From assembly GCA_000435675.1 (NCBI GenBank), contig FR895135.1, forward strand, positions 1 through 56,287: a stretch of 56,287 nucleotides of DNA, given 5' to 3'. Shown here one piece after another: positions 34,460-43,433 of this stretch. Both the position numbers and the translations under genes were made by a program. The notes beneath the pieces are model-generated. The model ran no database searches. It was given only the letters and a program-made list of their open reading frames with translations, and was not told the origin of the DNA. The stretch's first letter is position 1. Each line of letters opens with the position of its first letter. The DNA is from Eggerthella sp. CAG:298 (GTDB lineage: Bacteria; Actinomycetota; Coriobacteriia; Coriobacteriales; Eggerthellaceae).

Positions 34460-35124
34460 GCGTTAGCTACTTTCTCCCAGTCGTTCAGGAAGGAAACGAG
34501 ACCACGCTCGGTAAGAGGATGCTCGATGCACTTCTTCAGAACACCGAAGGGCACGGTAGCGATGTCAGCACCCATGAGCGCTGCCTGGGTAACATGGTTC
34601 GCGCTGCGGATCGATGCAGCGATGACTTCGCATTCATGGCCAAAATCATAGTTCGCCATGGCCTCGACCACATTCACCAGTTGCGGAATGCCGTCTTCGG
34701 AAATATCGTCGAAGCGACCAACGAACGGCGAGATATAGCGCGCACCACTGCGTGCAGCAAGAATCGCCTGCGGCACCGTGAAGCACAGCGTCATGTTCAC
34801 CGGAATGCCTTCAGCTGCGAGCATCTTCGTTGCAGCCAGGCCTTCGATCATGGTCGGAACCTTCACGACCACATGCTCTGGATCGATCGCGTGGAGCTTC
34901 TTGCCATCAGCGAAGATCTCGTCGCGCGTCATCGCGACCGACTCGGCCGAAACGGGGCCTTGCACGATGTCGCAAATAGCTTTGATATGCTCGTGGAAAT
35001 CGGAAAGCTTGCCACCGACGCGCGAATAGAGCGTGGGGTTGGTGGTAACGCCTGCGATCGCGCCCCAGCTGTTCGCCTCCTCGATTTCCTTAAGACCAGC
35101 GGTATCCAAAAAGAATTTCACCAT
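34456..35124 (-). CDS. Transaldolase, short (TalC/fructose-6-phosphate aldolase-like)
   Basis: Class I aldolase of the small transaldolase group (222 aa) in the non-oxidative pentose phosphate pathway. The N-terminus MVKFFLDTAGLKEIEEANSW is the family hallmark. GVTTNPTLYSRVG and VVVKVPTMIEGLAA provide the Schiff-base Lys. YISPFVGRFDDI and ATVPFGVLKKCIEHPLTERG are conserved. ATG 35124 is preceded by AAGGAGG; an ATG seven codons upstream lacks this. True transaldolase is favoured over fructose-6-phosphate aldolase by length and general prevalence, not by a decisive residue. Confidence 0.87.
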
Positions 35125-35195
35125 GTCCTCCTTAGACTGGTACACCTATTGGCAGTATGCGAGCACGAAGGCTGCGCGATATGCAAAATGAGGGG

Positions 35196-35224
35196 GATAT
35201 AAAAGACGCTTTCATCGTAAACAA
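35196..35224 (-). promoter_or_regulatory. Probable promoter of the transaldolase-rho-sppA-metG operon
   Basis: On the minus strand TTGTTT (35224-35219), 17 bases, TATATC (35201-35196), about 70 bases before the start at 35124. Remaining bases 35225-35389 show no other feature I can support; a T-rich stretch near 35350-35380 lacks a good stem. Confidence 0.5.
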
Positions 35225-35389
35225 TCAATCCGCGATACGCAAGCAACAATCAGGAAACCTGCAGAATCAACCGCAGAACAAGCGAGTGCGCGCTGTCCCG
35301 CCTGCGTGCGCGTGCAAAAGAGACCTCTTCGCATCAACGCGACCTGAATTTTGCCCCGCTTTTGTTTTGTCTCGTTTTTGACTCCGCTC

Positions 35390-36232
35390 TTACTGGCCAA
35401 CAGCTTCGCGGAAGAAGGCGATCTCCTTGGCATAGCCAGGAAGCTCGTTCGGCGTTTCGAGAATGGCCGGTAGCCCCTGCAAGGCAGGATGCTCGAGCAC
35501 GCACACGAGCGCCTCTGCACCGATCTGGCCTTCTCCGATACGGGCATGCCGATCCTTATGCGCACCGCACGTATTCAGGGAATCGTTGATGTGGAGCGCG
35601 CGCAGGTGCTCAAGGCCGATCACGCGATCGAACTCGTCGAGCACGCCGTCCAAGTCATCCTTGATGTCGTACCCTGCATCCCATACGTGGCACGTGTCGA
35701 GGCAAACGCCAACCTTTTCAGGACAGTCCATGCGCGCGCGGATCGCTGCTATCTCTTCGAAGGTCGATCCCACCTCCGATCCTTTGCCCGCCATCGTCTC
35801 AAGAAGGAGCGTGGTGGTCTGATCGGGCGTGATTACTTGATTCAGAGTTTCAGCAATCTGCTCGATCCCGACGTCGCTCCCCTGCCCCGTATGCGAACCA
35901 GGATGCATGTTGAAGAGCTGGTTCGGCGTGTACTCCATACGCGCAAGATCATCCACGAGTGCCTGAAGGGCGAATTCGCGCACCGATTCTTTCGCTGAAC
36001 ACGGGTTGATCGTGTAGGAGCCATGCGCAACGATCTTATCGATGCCTGCCTCTTTGCAAGCTTGTTCGAAGCGTTTGATGTCCTCTGGGTCGATCGCTTT
36101 AGCGGCTCCTCCGCGCGGGTTGCGTGTGAAGAAGGCGAATGTGTTTGCATCGATGCTCTGCGCAGTCTTCGCCATCGCTTCATAACCTTTTCCTGAAGAC
36201 AGGTGGCATCCGATGATCAACTCTTGTTGCAT
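35390..36232 (-). CDS. nfo: Deoxyribonuclease IV (AP endonuclease)
   Basis: Zinc-dependent AP endonuclease (280 aa) that cuts 5' to abasic sites in base excision repair. Metal-ligand motifs appear in order: VAHGSYTIN, FNMHPGSHTGQG, LLETMAGKGSEVG, VCLDTCHVWDAGYD, ALHINDS and DRHARIGEGQIG. The product would act downstream of glycosylases such as that at 2635. It lies 17 bases after recN on the same strand, so these two repair genes are probably co-transcribed. Confidence 0.93.
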   Translation of the reverse strand: MQQELIIGCHLSSGKGYEAMAKTAQSIDANTFAFFTRNPRGGAAKAIDPEDIKRFEQACKEAGIDKIVAHGSYTINPCSAKESVREFALQALVDDLARMEYTPNQLFNMHPGSHTGQGSDVGIEQIAETLNQVITPDQTTTLLLETMAGKGSEVGSTFEEIAAIRARMDCPEKVGVCLDTCHVWDAGYDIKDDLDGVLDEFDRVIGLEHLRALHINDSLNTCGAHKDRHARIGEGQIGAEALVCVLEHPALQGLPAILETPNELPGYAKEIAFFREAVGQ

Positions 36233-36249
36233 AACAAACCTCTATCGTA

Positions 36250-37977
36250 TTAATGAGCAGATGCGAGCAGCTCTTTTGCATGGGCAAGCGAGGTTTCATC
36301 AACGCGCCCAGAAAGCATGCGGGCAACTTCCGCAACACGCTCTTCAGCAGACAGCACTCGGATGTCAGTGGTAAGTTCGGGCGCTTCATGCTTTTCGACA
36401 AGATAATGGGCGTCTCCCACTACCGCAACCTGCGGCAAATGCGTGACCACGATGAGCTGATGCGTCTGCGCCAAGTCTTTCAGCACAGCCGCCAACGCAA
36501 GTGCGGTCTTGCCTCCAACGCCCGCATCGATCTCGTCGAAAACGAGCGTATCAACATCATCGCAACTGCCCAGCACCACCTTGAGCGCCAGCATCACACG
36601 ACTGATCTCGCCGCCTGAGGCGATAGCCGATAGCTTTTGCGGAGAAAGCCCTGCGCCAGGAACGAACAGGTAATCGAGCGCCTGCGTTCCCCAACGCGTC
36701 CACGCTTCGCGCGCAAGATCCTGAAGCTCCACCACCAAAGAAGCACTCCCCATCTCAAGACGAGCCATCTGAGCGGTGACCGCAGCAGAAAAGCGCGGCG
36801 CCATCTCTTCGCGAGCAGCCGCGAGCGCATCAGCCGCAGAAACAAGCCTATCTTCAGCTTCCTCGCGCGCACGCTTCGCTTCCGCGAGCAACTCGTCGCA
36901 CGAATCATAAGAAGCAATGAGCTGGTTCGCTTCAGCGAAGGTTGCGAAGACCTCATCCATCGTTGGACCATAGCCGCGCATGATGCCCTGAAGCGCTGAA
37001 AGGCGCGTTTGCCGCACTTCGAGCTCGTCTTCCGAAAAATCGATGCTCGCCTGATAGCGCGCAAGCTCATGACCCACATCCTCGAGCAAGAAATACGCTT
37101 CGCGCACGGCTTTCTGCTGTGCCTCGACCGCCCCATCAACGCCTGCGATCCTGTCGATCGACACCTGAGCATCCTGCAACTTCTCGAGCACGCCACCTTC
37201 AGCAGTGAGCACCTGATAGGCTGATCGTGTCTCGCCAACCAGCATCTCGGCGTTCTCATAGAACGGAAGCTCTTGGAGCAGGGCCTCGTATTCGCCAGGT
37301 TGCGGATCGACCGCAGCGATCTGCTCGGCGGTGAAACGCGCCCGATCGAGCGCGACAGAATCCGCCTCGCGCAGTTTCTGCAAACGCTCGACTTCCGCCT
37401 GTGCAGCCGCACAGGCATCGAACGATTCTTGATAGCGCTCGAGCGCAGGACCGATGCTCGAAGCACCCCATCTATCGAACAGCTTTCGCTGGTACGCGGC
37501 ATTGAGCAATTGCTGATGCTCATGTTGACCACACAGATCGATGCTCGCGCCAACCCCCGCCGCAAGATCCTTCACGCCCGCAAGCGACCCATCGATGGTC
37601 ACCCGCGAACGACCATTGAGTCCCACCCGGCGACAAACCACGGTGCCATCTTCAGAGGATGCAACCATCTCTTGTTCGACAGGTTCGCTGTGTTCAGCTG
37701 ATACCCCTTGTTGGGCAGGTCCGCCATCTTCAACGGGCACTTCTTGCTCATCAGCCTCAACGCTCTCAAGGAAGAAACGTCCCTCAACAGCAAGTTCAGC
37801 CGCGCCTTCGCGGATCATTCCCGCATTCGCGCGTTCGCCCACCAAAAGTTTGAGCGCATTCAATAAAGCGGTCTTACCCGAGCCAGTTTCGCCCGTTATC
37901 ACCGTCATGCCACTTGAGGGTTGAAAAAGGGTATCACGAATGAGTGCCACATTGGCAATATGCATTTCATCGAGCAT
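36250..37977 (-). CDS. recN: DNA repair protein RecN
   Basis: SMC-like ATPase for double-strand break repair (575 aa). Starts MLDEMHIANVALI, Walker A GETGSGKTALLNAL, signature LSAIASGGEISRVMLALK, and Walker B TLVFDEIDAGVGG, with a coiled coil between. An acidic, Gln/Pro-rich insertion (about residues 80-110, VPVEDGGPAQQG to SSEDG) interrupts the N-terminal head and is not in typical RecN. Start 37977 chosen because it matches the family; an upstream ATG at 38049 would add 24 residues. No clear LexA box upstream. Confidence 0.92.
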   Translation of the reverse strand: MLDEMHIANVALIRDTLFQPSSGMTVITGETGSGKTALLNALKLLVGERANAGMIREGAAELAVEGRFFLESVEADEQEVPVEDGGPAQQGVSAEHSEPVEQEMVASSEDGTVVCRRVGLNGRSRVTIDGSLAGVKDLAAGVGASIDLCGQHEHQQLLNAAYQRKLFDRWGASSIGPALERYQESFDACAAAQAEVERLQKLREADSVALDRARFTAEQIAAVDPQPGEYEALLQELPFYENAEMLVGETRSAYQVLTAEGGVLEKLQDAQVSIDRIAGVDGAVEAQQKAVREAYFLLEDVGHELARYQASIDFSEDELEVRQTRLSALQGIMRGYGPTMDEVFATFAEANQLIASYDSCDELLAEAKRAREEAEDRLVSAADALAAAREEMAPRFSAAVTAQMARLEMGSASLVVELQDLAREAWTRWGTQALDYLFVPGAGLSPQKLSAIASGGEISRVMLALKVVLGSCDDVDTLVFDEIDAGVGGKTALALAAVLKDLAQTHQLIVVTHLPQVAVVGDAHYLVEKHEAPELTTDIRVLSAEERVAEVARMLSGRVDETSLAHAKELLASAH

Positions 37978-38106
37978 ACGTAGGCCTTTCTCCAGCAACG
38001 AATAAGCTGGTCGATTCACGATCAAGAGCGCGTCTTTCGTGATGCCCACAGACGCTGTTGCGCCCCTCGAACCAATGCTTCGATCGAATCAATTATATCG
38101 ATGCAC

Positions 38107-39759
38107 TTACTTTATGTCTTCGTCGTTGCGTGTTTTGTGCCGCGCGTAAATCATCTGCCAAACTACATAAACGCCCAACACGAACGCGCTCAAATAGCCG
38201 ACTATCCCAAGCAGCGGCACGCCTAAGAATCGTGGCATCATATCTGTCGTGCAGATGATGCTCGAACCGATGAAGAGACCTGCCGAAATGAGCGCAAAAG
38301 CGAGATAGCCCGTAAGCGAATAAACGGTCGATTTAAGATCCTTCGGCATGTTCATCTCAGCGCCAAGGCTGATCTCCCCCTCGTTCAGCATATCGAGCGT
38401 ATGGGAAAGTTGGGTCGGCAGTTTCGTGCTCGCATCGAGCGAACGGGCGCTCTGGATGCCTATCTCCTTCATCTTCTGGAACATCGCATCGAGAGTGAGC
38501 GTTTTCTTCTGGATATGGTCAGATACGATCTCGACGATATTCGTGGTAGGTGAAAGATCAGCGACCACCCCTTCGATGGTCATGAATCCGCGCGCAAGCA
38601 TGGTGAACGATGGATTGATCACCAAATTTTGAGAGCGCAGGATCTCGATGACATCCATGAATGCTTCACCGATGTTGATGTCCTCCAGATTGGCGTTCGC
38701 GTACGAATTCAGCAATTCTGCCATCTGTTGCAATAACCGCCCTTGATCGACCGGTCCCTTGATAGAAGTAAGACCGAGCGCTGCCTCCTTGAGCTCGTAA
38801 GGGTCTTTCGCAGCAATGGCCGCGAACGCTTGATTCACCAACGCCCGCTGAGAGGAATCGAGTGAGCCGGTCATGCCCAGATCGATCCAGACGATCTCTT
38901 GGTCGCGCACGATGATGTTGCCCTCGTGCGGATCGGCATGGAAGAATCCCGCATCGATCACCTGCATGATGTAATTCTGCGCCAAGCGGTTCGCGAGCTC
39001 GTCGAGGTCGTTACCCTGCGCGATGAGCGCAGCATGGTCGTTTATCTCTGGCCCCGAGACATACTCCATCACCAGAATGGACTCCGAAGAATACTCAGGA
39101 TACGGACAGGGACACGTGACCCCCGCGCTTCCTTCAAGCTCCTGGTGAAACTGCACCAGATTATTGAGCTCGATCGTGAAATCAAGTTCGTTTGCGGTAG
39201 TGCGCTCGAGCTCGGTCAAAAGGCCTTCCAGCGTTCCTACCAGCTCTTTATGTTCGATAGTGCCGACCTCAGCGAACGTCAGAAGATGCCGCAACAGGGT
39301 CAAGTCCTCAGCCATCTCCTCCTTGATCCCCGGACGACGAACCTTCACTGCCACTACCGAGCCATCCAAGAGCGTGGCCTTGTGCACCTGTGCGATCGAG
39401 GCAGACCCCAGCGGGCTCTCTTCGATCGATGCGAACACGGTATTCCAGGGATGACCGAAGTCTTCCTCGATGCACGCGATAACGGTGGCAAAGTCGAGCG
39501 GATCGACATTGCTGCGCAACTCCGCGAAGGCCTCGCAATAATCCTTGGGCAAGATGTCGGCACGGTTCGAAGCAAGCTGCCCGATCTTCACGTAAGTGGG
39601 ACCCAGATCCTCCAAGAAGAGCACGGCCTTTTGGGGATCCATGCCGTGAAGAACCTGGTCCTTGTGCACGATCTCGAGTATCTCTTTCGCACGCTTGCCA
39701 GAGGTCTTATCGTTGACGGTCACTTGGGCAAGCTTCATCAACTGCTTGAATGTTGGCAT
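38107..39759 (-). CDS. AarF/UbiB (ABC1) family atypical kinase
   Basis: Membrane-associated atypical kinase (550 aa) linked to isoprenoid-lipid or quinone metabolism. The ABC1-specific KxGQ motif is present as TYVKIGQLASNRADILP, then SIAQVHKATLLDGSVVAVKV (Lys of the N-lobe), GFFHADPHEGNIIV (catalytic Asp) and WIDLGMTGSLD (metal-binding DLG). Two C-terminal hydrophobic helices (about residues 490-540) anchor it. ATG 39759 is preceded by AGGAGG; an in-frame start at 39876 is rejected. Coriobacteria use menaquinones, so a quinone role is plausible but not shown. Confidence 0.88.
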   Translation of the reverse strand: MPTFKQLMKLAQVTVNDKTSGKRAKEILEIVHKDQVLHGMDPQKAVLFLEDLGPTYVKIGQLASNRADILPKDYCEAFAELRSNVDPLDFATVIACIEEDFGHPWNTVFASIEESPLGSASIAQVHKATLLDGSVVAVKVRRPGIKEEMAEDLTLLRHLLTFAEVGTIEHKELVGTLEGLLTELERTTANELDFTIELNNLVQFHQELEGSAGVTCPCPYPEYSSESILVMEYVSGPEINDHAALIAQGNDLDELANRLAQNYIMQVIDAGFFHADPHEGNIIVRDQEIVWIDLGMTGSLDSSQRALVNQAFAAIAAKDPYELKEAALGLTSIKGPVDQGRLLQQMAELLNSYANANLEDINIGEAFMDVIEILRSQNLVINPSFTMLARGFMTIEGVVADLSPTTNIVEIVSDHIQKKTLTLDAMFQKMKEIGIQSARSLDASTKLPTQLSHTLDMLNEGEISLGAEMNMPKDLKSTVYSLTGYLAFALISAGLFIGSSIICTTDMMPRFLGVPLLGIVGYLSAFVLGVYVVWQMIYARHKTRNDEDIK

Positions 39760-40011
39760 CGCTTGTTCCTCCTGAACACAAGATCGGCTTCGATGCAGGA
39801 GCTTGCAGGTATCCCGCATCCAGCGCTGTTCATCAAAAGAGTAGCGAAAAGCGAACAGCTCCCACCAAGAAAACAAGAATTGAAAACGAGCTGTGGTTTT
39901 TATCGAGTGTCCTGCCAGGTGTCACATCTTGATCAAAAAACATGCGATCAGAAAGACCCAAGAGAAACAAATGCACTAAACTAAAGCAAGGGGAAAGATT
40001 AAGGGGGATCC

Positions 40012-40800
40012 ATGGAATTCGAGACCATTCTTACTGAAGAACGTGATGGCATCTTCATCATCACCTTCAACCGCTTAGAAGCGCGCAACGCCATGAACAA
40101 TCTGATGACCAAAGAGATCGGTGATGCCCTTGAGTATTGGGATCACAACGATGATCTGCGCGTTTGCATCATCACCAACAACGGACACGTCTTCTGTGCA
40201 GGATCGGATCTAAAGGAACTGGCAGCAGGTGCTTATGAAGTGCCCGAGGGACGTGAGAAATGGGGCTTTGCGGCTATGACCAAGCGCTCTTTCGACAAGC
40301 CGATCATCGCGGCGGTGCATGGCAAAGCTCTCGGCGGCGGCATGGAGATCGTTGCCGCATGCGATCTCGCGGTTGCTGCGAACGATTCTGTTTTCGGCTT
40401 GCCCGAGCCCCGTGTTGGCCTTACGGCAGCAGGTGGCGGTCTTCTTCTCCGCCTTGCTCAGCAGATCCCGATGAAGTTCGCCATGGAACTCATGCTGGTC
40501 GCAGAACCCATCTCTGCGCAAAAAGCTAACGACTGGGGAATCGTGAATTACGTCGTGCCCGATGATCAGGTGCTGGATAAGGCCATCTACCTGGCGCAAA
40601 AGATCATTCTTGGTGCGCCGCTCTCGATCAAATACACCAAGAAGACCGTTATCGAGACCATGGGTGAGAACTTCCCCTATCCCTCGAAGGGCTGGGAGAC
40701 GCTCGAAGAATACGAGAAGATCACGCGCGCGAGCGAAGACGCCCACGAAGGCGAGGTCGCATTCGCCGAGAAGCGCAAGCCTGTCTGGACGGGTCGCTAA
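40012..40800 (+). CDS. Enoyl-CoA hydratase/isomerase family (crotonase), CaiD-like
   Basis: Crotonase-fold enzyme (262 aa) acting on an acyl-CoA. The oxyanion-hole segments are CAGSDLKELA (about residues 62-71) and HGKALGGGMEIVAACDLAVA, and LPEPRVGLTAAGGG supplies the acidic-residue loop. Length and the final segment are close to carnitinyl-CoA dehydratase-type proteins, but no carnitine genes are adjacent, so substrate is unassigned. Start has AAGGGGG nine bases upstream. First gene of a short + operon with cca. The 252-base divergent region to the AarF gene holds no site I can mark. Confidence 0.85.
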   Translation: MEFETILTEERDGIFIITFNRLEARNAMNNLMTKEIGDALEYWDHNDDLRVCIITNNGHVFCAGSDLKELAAGAYEVPEGREKWGFAAMTKRSFDKPIIAAVHGKALGGGMEIVAACDLAVAANDSVFGLPEPRVGLTAAGGGLLLRLAQQIPMKFAMELMLVAEPISAQKANDWGIVNYVVPDDQVLDKAIYLAQKIILGAPLSIKYTKKTVIETMGENFPYPSKGWETLEEYEKITRASEDAHEGEVAFAEKRKPVWTGR

Positions 40801-40817
40801 CCAACGAACGGCAGCCG

Positions 40818-42263
40818 ATGTCTCACGAACAAAGCGTGCCACATATCCATTCGAATGAGAACGAAGGCCGGTCGCACGATCGGTCTTCGTCGCTCGAAGA
40901 CGCAACGCTTGCGCGCGCGAACAAGCTGATACCGCCGTGCGTTGTCTCGGTGATCGACCTGCTTGAATCCGCAGGTTACGAGACTTGGCTCGTTGGCGGT
41001 TTCGTTCGCGACCTCTTGCTCGAATGCCCGCTTCACGATTTCGATCTCACTACTGCTGCTCCTTGGCAGCAGGTGAAAGAGCGCTGCGTTGCTGCGGGCT
41101 ACGCAGCGCATGAGACGGGCACCAAGCATGGGACCATCACGGTGGTTGCAGATGATACCGCACTCGAGATCACCACGTTTCGAACTGAAGGAGCCTATCT
41201 CGATCATCGTCACCCTTCCGAGGTCATCTTCACCGACTCGATCGAAGAGGATCTTGCCCGCCGCGATTTCACTGTGAACGCAATGGCATTCCATCCGGTA
41301 CGTGGCATCCTCGATCCCTTCGGTGGCCAGACCGATCTGCGCAAGAGAATGATCCGCTGCGTAGGAGACGCGCATGCACGCTTCTCTGAAGATGCGCTGC
41401 GTATCTTACGCGCGCTGCGTTTTGCGTCCCAGCTCGACTTCACCCTGGAACCGAAAACTGCTCAGGCTGCGCTCGATCAACGCGAAGACCTGCGCTTGAT
41501 CGCTGGTGAACGGATCGAAGACGAGCTGACCAAGCTTCTCTGCGGCGAAAACGCCTACCGAGTGCTCATGGAATATGCAGAGATTCTGAATGTGGCGCTT
41601 CCCGAGCTCATCGCCATGGAGGGCCTCGACCAGAAGACGAAATATCACATCTACGATGTTTACGAACACACCGCTTGGGTGGTGCATTACTCGCCCGCCA
41701 CCCCGCTCGCGCGCTGGGCAGCGCTCTTGCATGATATCGGCAAGCCCGATACCTTCTTCACCGACGAAGAAGGCGTAGGCCACATGTATGGCCATCCGAA
41801 AGTGAGCGTTGAGCACCTGCACAGCATCGCAAAACGACTGCACTTTTCACGCGCGTTCACGAACGATCTTGCCCTGCTCGTGCGCTATCACGATACGCGC
41901 CCAGCGCCCACGAAGAAGTCGATTCGCCGACTGTATGCCAAGCTCGAGAACAAGGAATATCTCTTCCATGCCATGTGCGATCTGATGCGCGCCGATTCGC
42001 TTGCGCAAGCGCCCGAATACCACGAGCGCGTGAACGAAATCGATGAGCTCGAAGCACTCTTCGATGAGATGATCGCTGAAGATGAGGTGTTCTCGCTGCG
42101 CGATCTGCCTCTCTCAGGCAAGGACCTGATCGAAGCGGGCATTCCAGAAGGTCCTGCTATCGGCGAAGCACTCGAAGCAGCGTTCCAAGAGGCAGTCGAA
42201 GAGCGGCTGCCCCTCGATCACGATGCCCTCCTCGCCTTCGCCCTCAGCTTTCACAAAAGGTGA
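40818..42263 (+). CDS. cca: CCA tRNA nucleotidyltransferase with HD domain
   Basis: Adds or repairs the 3' CCA of tRNAs (481 aa). Polymerase-beta fold motifs LVGGFVRDLLL and HDFDLTT (metal Asp residues), RRDFTVNAMAF, and RILRALRFASQL are all present. The C-terminal HD phosphohydrolase motif ALLHDIGKP with YGHPKVSVEH follows. The first ~35 residues (His/Asn/Ser-rich) precede the conserved part and may be partly untranslated. The tRNA-Thr here encodes its own CCA, so repair is as likely a role as synthesis. Its TGA stop lies inside copy 2 of the 29-nt repeat. Confidence 0.93.
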   Translation: MSHEQSVPHIHSNENEGRSHDRSSSLEDATLARANKLIPPCVVSVIDLLESAGYETWLVGGFVRDLLLECPLHDFDLTTAAPWQQVKERCVAAGYAAHETGTKHGTITVVADDTALEITTFRTEGAYLDHRHPSEVIFTDSIEEDLARRDFTVNAMAFHPVRGILDPFGGQTDLRKRMIRCVGDAHARFSEDALRILRALRFASQLDFTLEPKTAQAALDQREDLRLIAGERIEDELTKLLCGENAYRVLMEYAEILNVALPELIAMEGLDQKTKYHIYDVYEHTAWVVHYSPATPLARWAALLHDIGKPDTFFTDEEGVGHMYGHPKVSVEHLHSIAKRLHFSRAFTNDLALLVRYHDTRPAPTKKSIRRLYAKLENKEYLFHAMCDLMRADSLAQAPEYHERVNEIDELEALFDEMIAEDEVFSLRDLPLSGKDLIEAGIPEGPAIGEALEAAFQEAVEERLPLDHDALLAFALSFHKR

Positions 42264-42287
42264 CAAACTACCCGGTCGTTCGACACC
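42259..42287 (+). repeat. 29-nt 3'-end hairpin repeat, copy 2 (overlaps cca stop)
   Basis: GGTGACAAACTACCCGGTCG then TTCGACACC. The TGA at bases 3-5 of the repeat is the cca stop codon. Exactly the reverse complement of copy 4 at 48457-48485. Confidence 0.9.
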
Positions 42288-42463
42288 AACTCAATCAGCG
42301 GAGAGGGTGAGACAACGAGGTGACTCTTTGCCGACTAAATTCATTTTTAATAAAACCCGAGCAAAGCAGCGACGCACGAGAGAACCTGCAGAATGCAGGT
42401 TCTTGAGCAGGGAAGCGGGGAACCTCGTGTCTCGCGCTCGGCGCTGATCGAGTTGACGATGAA

Positions 42464-43369
42464 CTAAAAAGATGACGAACGACCGGGTAGTTTGTCATCT
42501 ATGGCGGTGTTGAGGTGCCAACCGTGATTCACCGGACCATGGCCGCTGCCGAGCTGTAAATCATGTGCAAGTGCTTGGGTGAGATAGAACTTCGCGCGCT
42601 TGACCGCATCGACGAGCTCGCACCCTTGCGCCAAATAACACGCGATCGCCGAGGAGAGCGTGCAGCCCGTACCATGCGTGTTCGGCGTTTCGATGCGCGG
42701 CTCGCGAAGCCAGAACTCCGTGCCGTCTTCTGTGAGCAGCAGATCGTATGCTTGTCCTGATTCGAAGACGTGATCGCTCACTACCTCCGATCCTGAAACG
42801 TATAAACGCACCGGTTCTTCCCCGCTCCCGAAACTCTCAAGATGGCCACCCTTCACGAGCACCGCTCGCGCGCCAAGCGCCTGAATAGCGCGCGCTGCCT
42901 CTGCCATCTGCTGCGGTTGCGTGATGGTGATTCCGCTGAAGACCTCTGCCTCGATCAGATTGGGCGTGACCACACTTGACAACGGGAATAGTTCGCGAAC
43001 CAAACTTTGCGCCACATCGTCAGTTGCCAGTGATGCTCCGCTCGTTGCGATCATCACCGGATCGAGCACGATGTTCTCCGCGCGGTAAGCACGTAGCGAT
43101 TCTGCGATGGCCTTGATCAGCGCAGGATTCGCCACCATGCCGATCTTGACCGCATCAGGGCGAATATCGGCGAAGATCGCCTCGATCTGCTCGGCAAGGA
43201 ATCCAGGTGTGGTTTCTTGCACTCCCAACACGCCCATGGTGTTCTGCGCAGTAAGCGCCGTGATGGCCGATTGACCATACACCCCAAGCGCCGTCATGGT
43301 CTTCAGGTCTGCTTGAATGCCTGCGCCCCCACTCGAATCTGAACCTGCTATGGTCACTACGCTCTTCAT
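42464..43369 (-). CDS. thiD: Hydroxymethylpyrimidine/phosphomethylpyrimidine kinase
   Basis: Phosphorylates HMP and HMP-P in thiamine synthesis (301 aa). N-terminus SVVTIAGSDSSGGAGIQADL and TALTAQNTMGV are hallmark; VLDPVMIATSGASL and THGTGCTLSSAIACYLAQG complete the ribokinase-like active site (Cys of GTGCT). Start 43369 matches the family; the frame extends upstream without motif. The last 10 or so codons (DDKLPGRSSS) are encoded by copy 3 of the 29-nt repeat, so the natural C-terminus was altered by, or evolved with, the repeat. Third gene of thiC-thiE-thiD. Confidence 0.92.
   Translation of the reverse strand: MKSVVTIAGSDSSGGAGIQADLKTMTALGVYGQSAITALTAQNTMGVLGVQETTPGFLAEQIEAIFADIRPDAVKIGMVANPALIKAIAESLRAYRAENIVLDPVMIATSGASLATDDVAQSLVRELFPLSSVVTPNLIEAEVFSGITITQPQQMAEAARAIQALGARAVLVKGGHLESFGSGEEPVRLYVSGSEVVSDHVFESGQAYDLLLTEDGTEFWLREPRIETPNTHGTGCTLSSAIACYLAQGCELVDAVKRAKFYLTQALAHDLQLGSGHGPVNHGWHLNTAIDDKLPGRSSSF
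42471..42499 (-). repeat. 29-nt 3'-end hairpin repeat, copy 3 (inside thiD 3' end)
   Basis: GATGACAAACTACCCGGTCG then TTCGTCATC on the minus strand. Compared with copies 2 and 4 the outer stem GGTG/CACC is GATG/CATC and the mismatch next to it becomes an A-T pair, so changes are compensatory. Confidence 0.88.
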
Positions 43370-43433
43370 AACGCCCTCATCCCTTACTCTTGAATATTCA
43401 CCTAGCGCGCTACCTTTTTCGCCCAGCCGCATC

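Larger units (their letters stand above)
42259..42499. repeat. 241-bp imperfect palindrome between cca and thiD (MITE-like)
   Basis: Copies 2 and 3 of the 29-nt repeat form inverted ends. Inside them the left arm 42287-42326 and the reverse complement of 42417-42455 agree at about 31 of 39 positions (CAACTC-ATCAGCG, GAGACA, CGAGGT shared). Near the middle is a perfect 10-bp hairpin (42381-42390 with 42394-42403, loop GAA). No open frame of note. It could be a miniature inverted-repeat element or a shared 3'-end structure for the two convergent genes. Confidence 0.7.

Noticed and set aside
37978..38106. LexA/SOS box upstream of recN
   Set aside because: TTCGATCGAA is palindromic but does not match GAAC-N4-GTTC or the Gram-negative consensus.
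38899..39984. Long antisense open frame (361 codons) opposite the AarF/UbiB gene
   Set aside because: It is the mirror of a well-conserved gene with kinase motifs; Arg/His-rich composition is typical of antisense frames in this codon usage.
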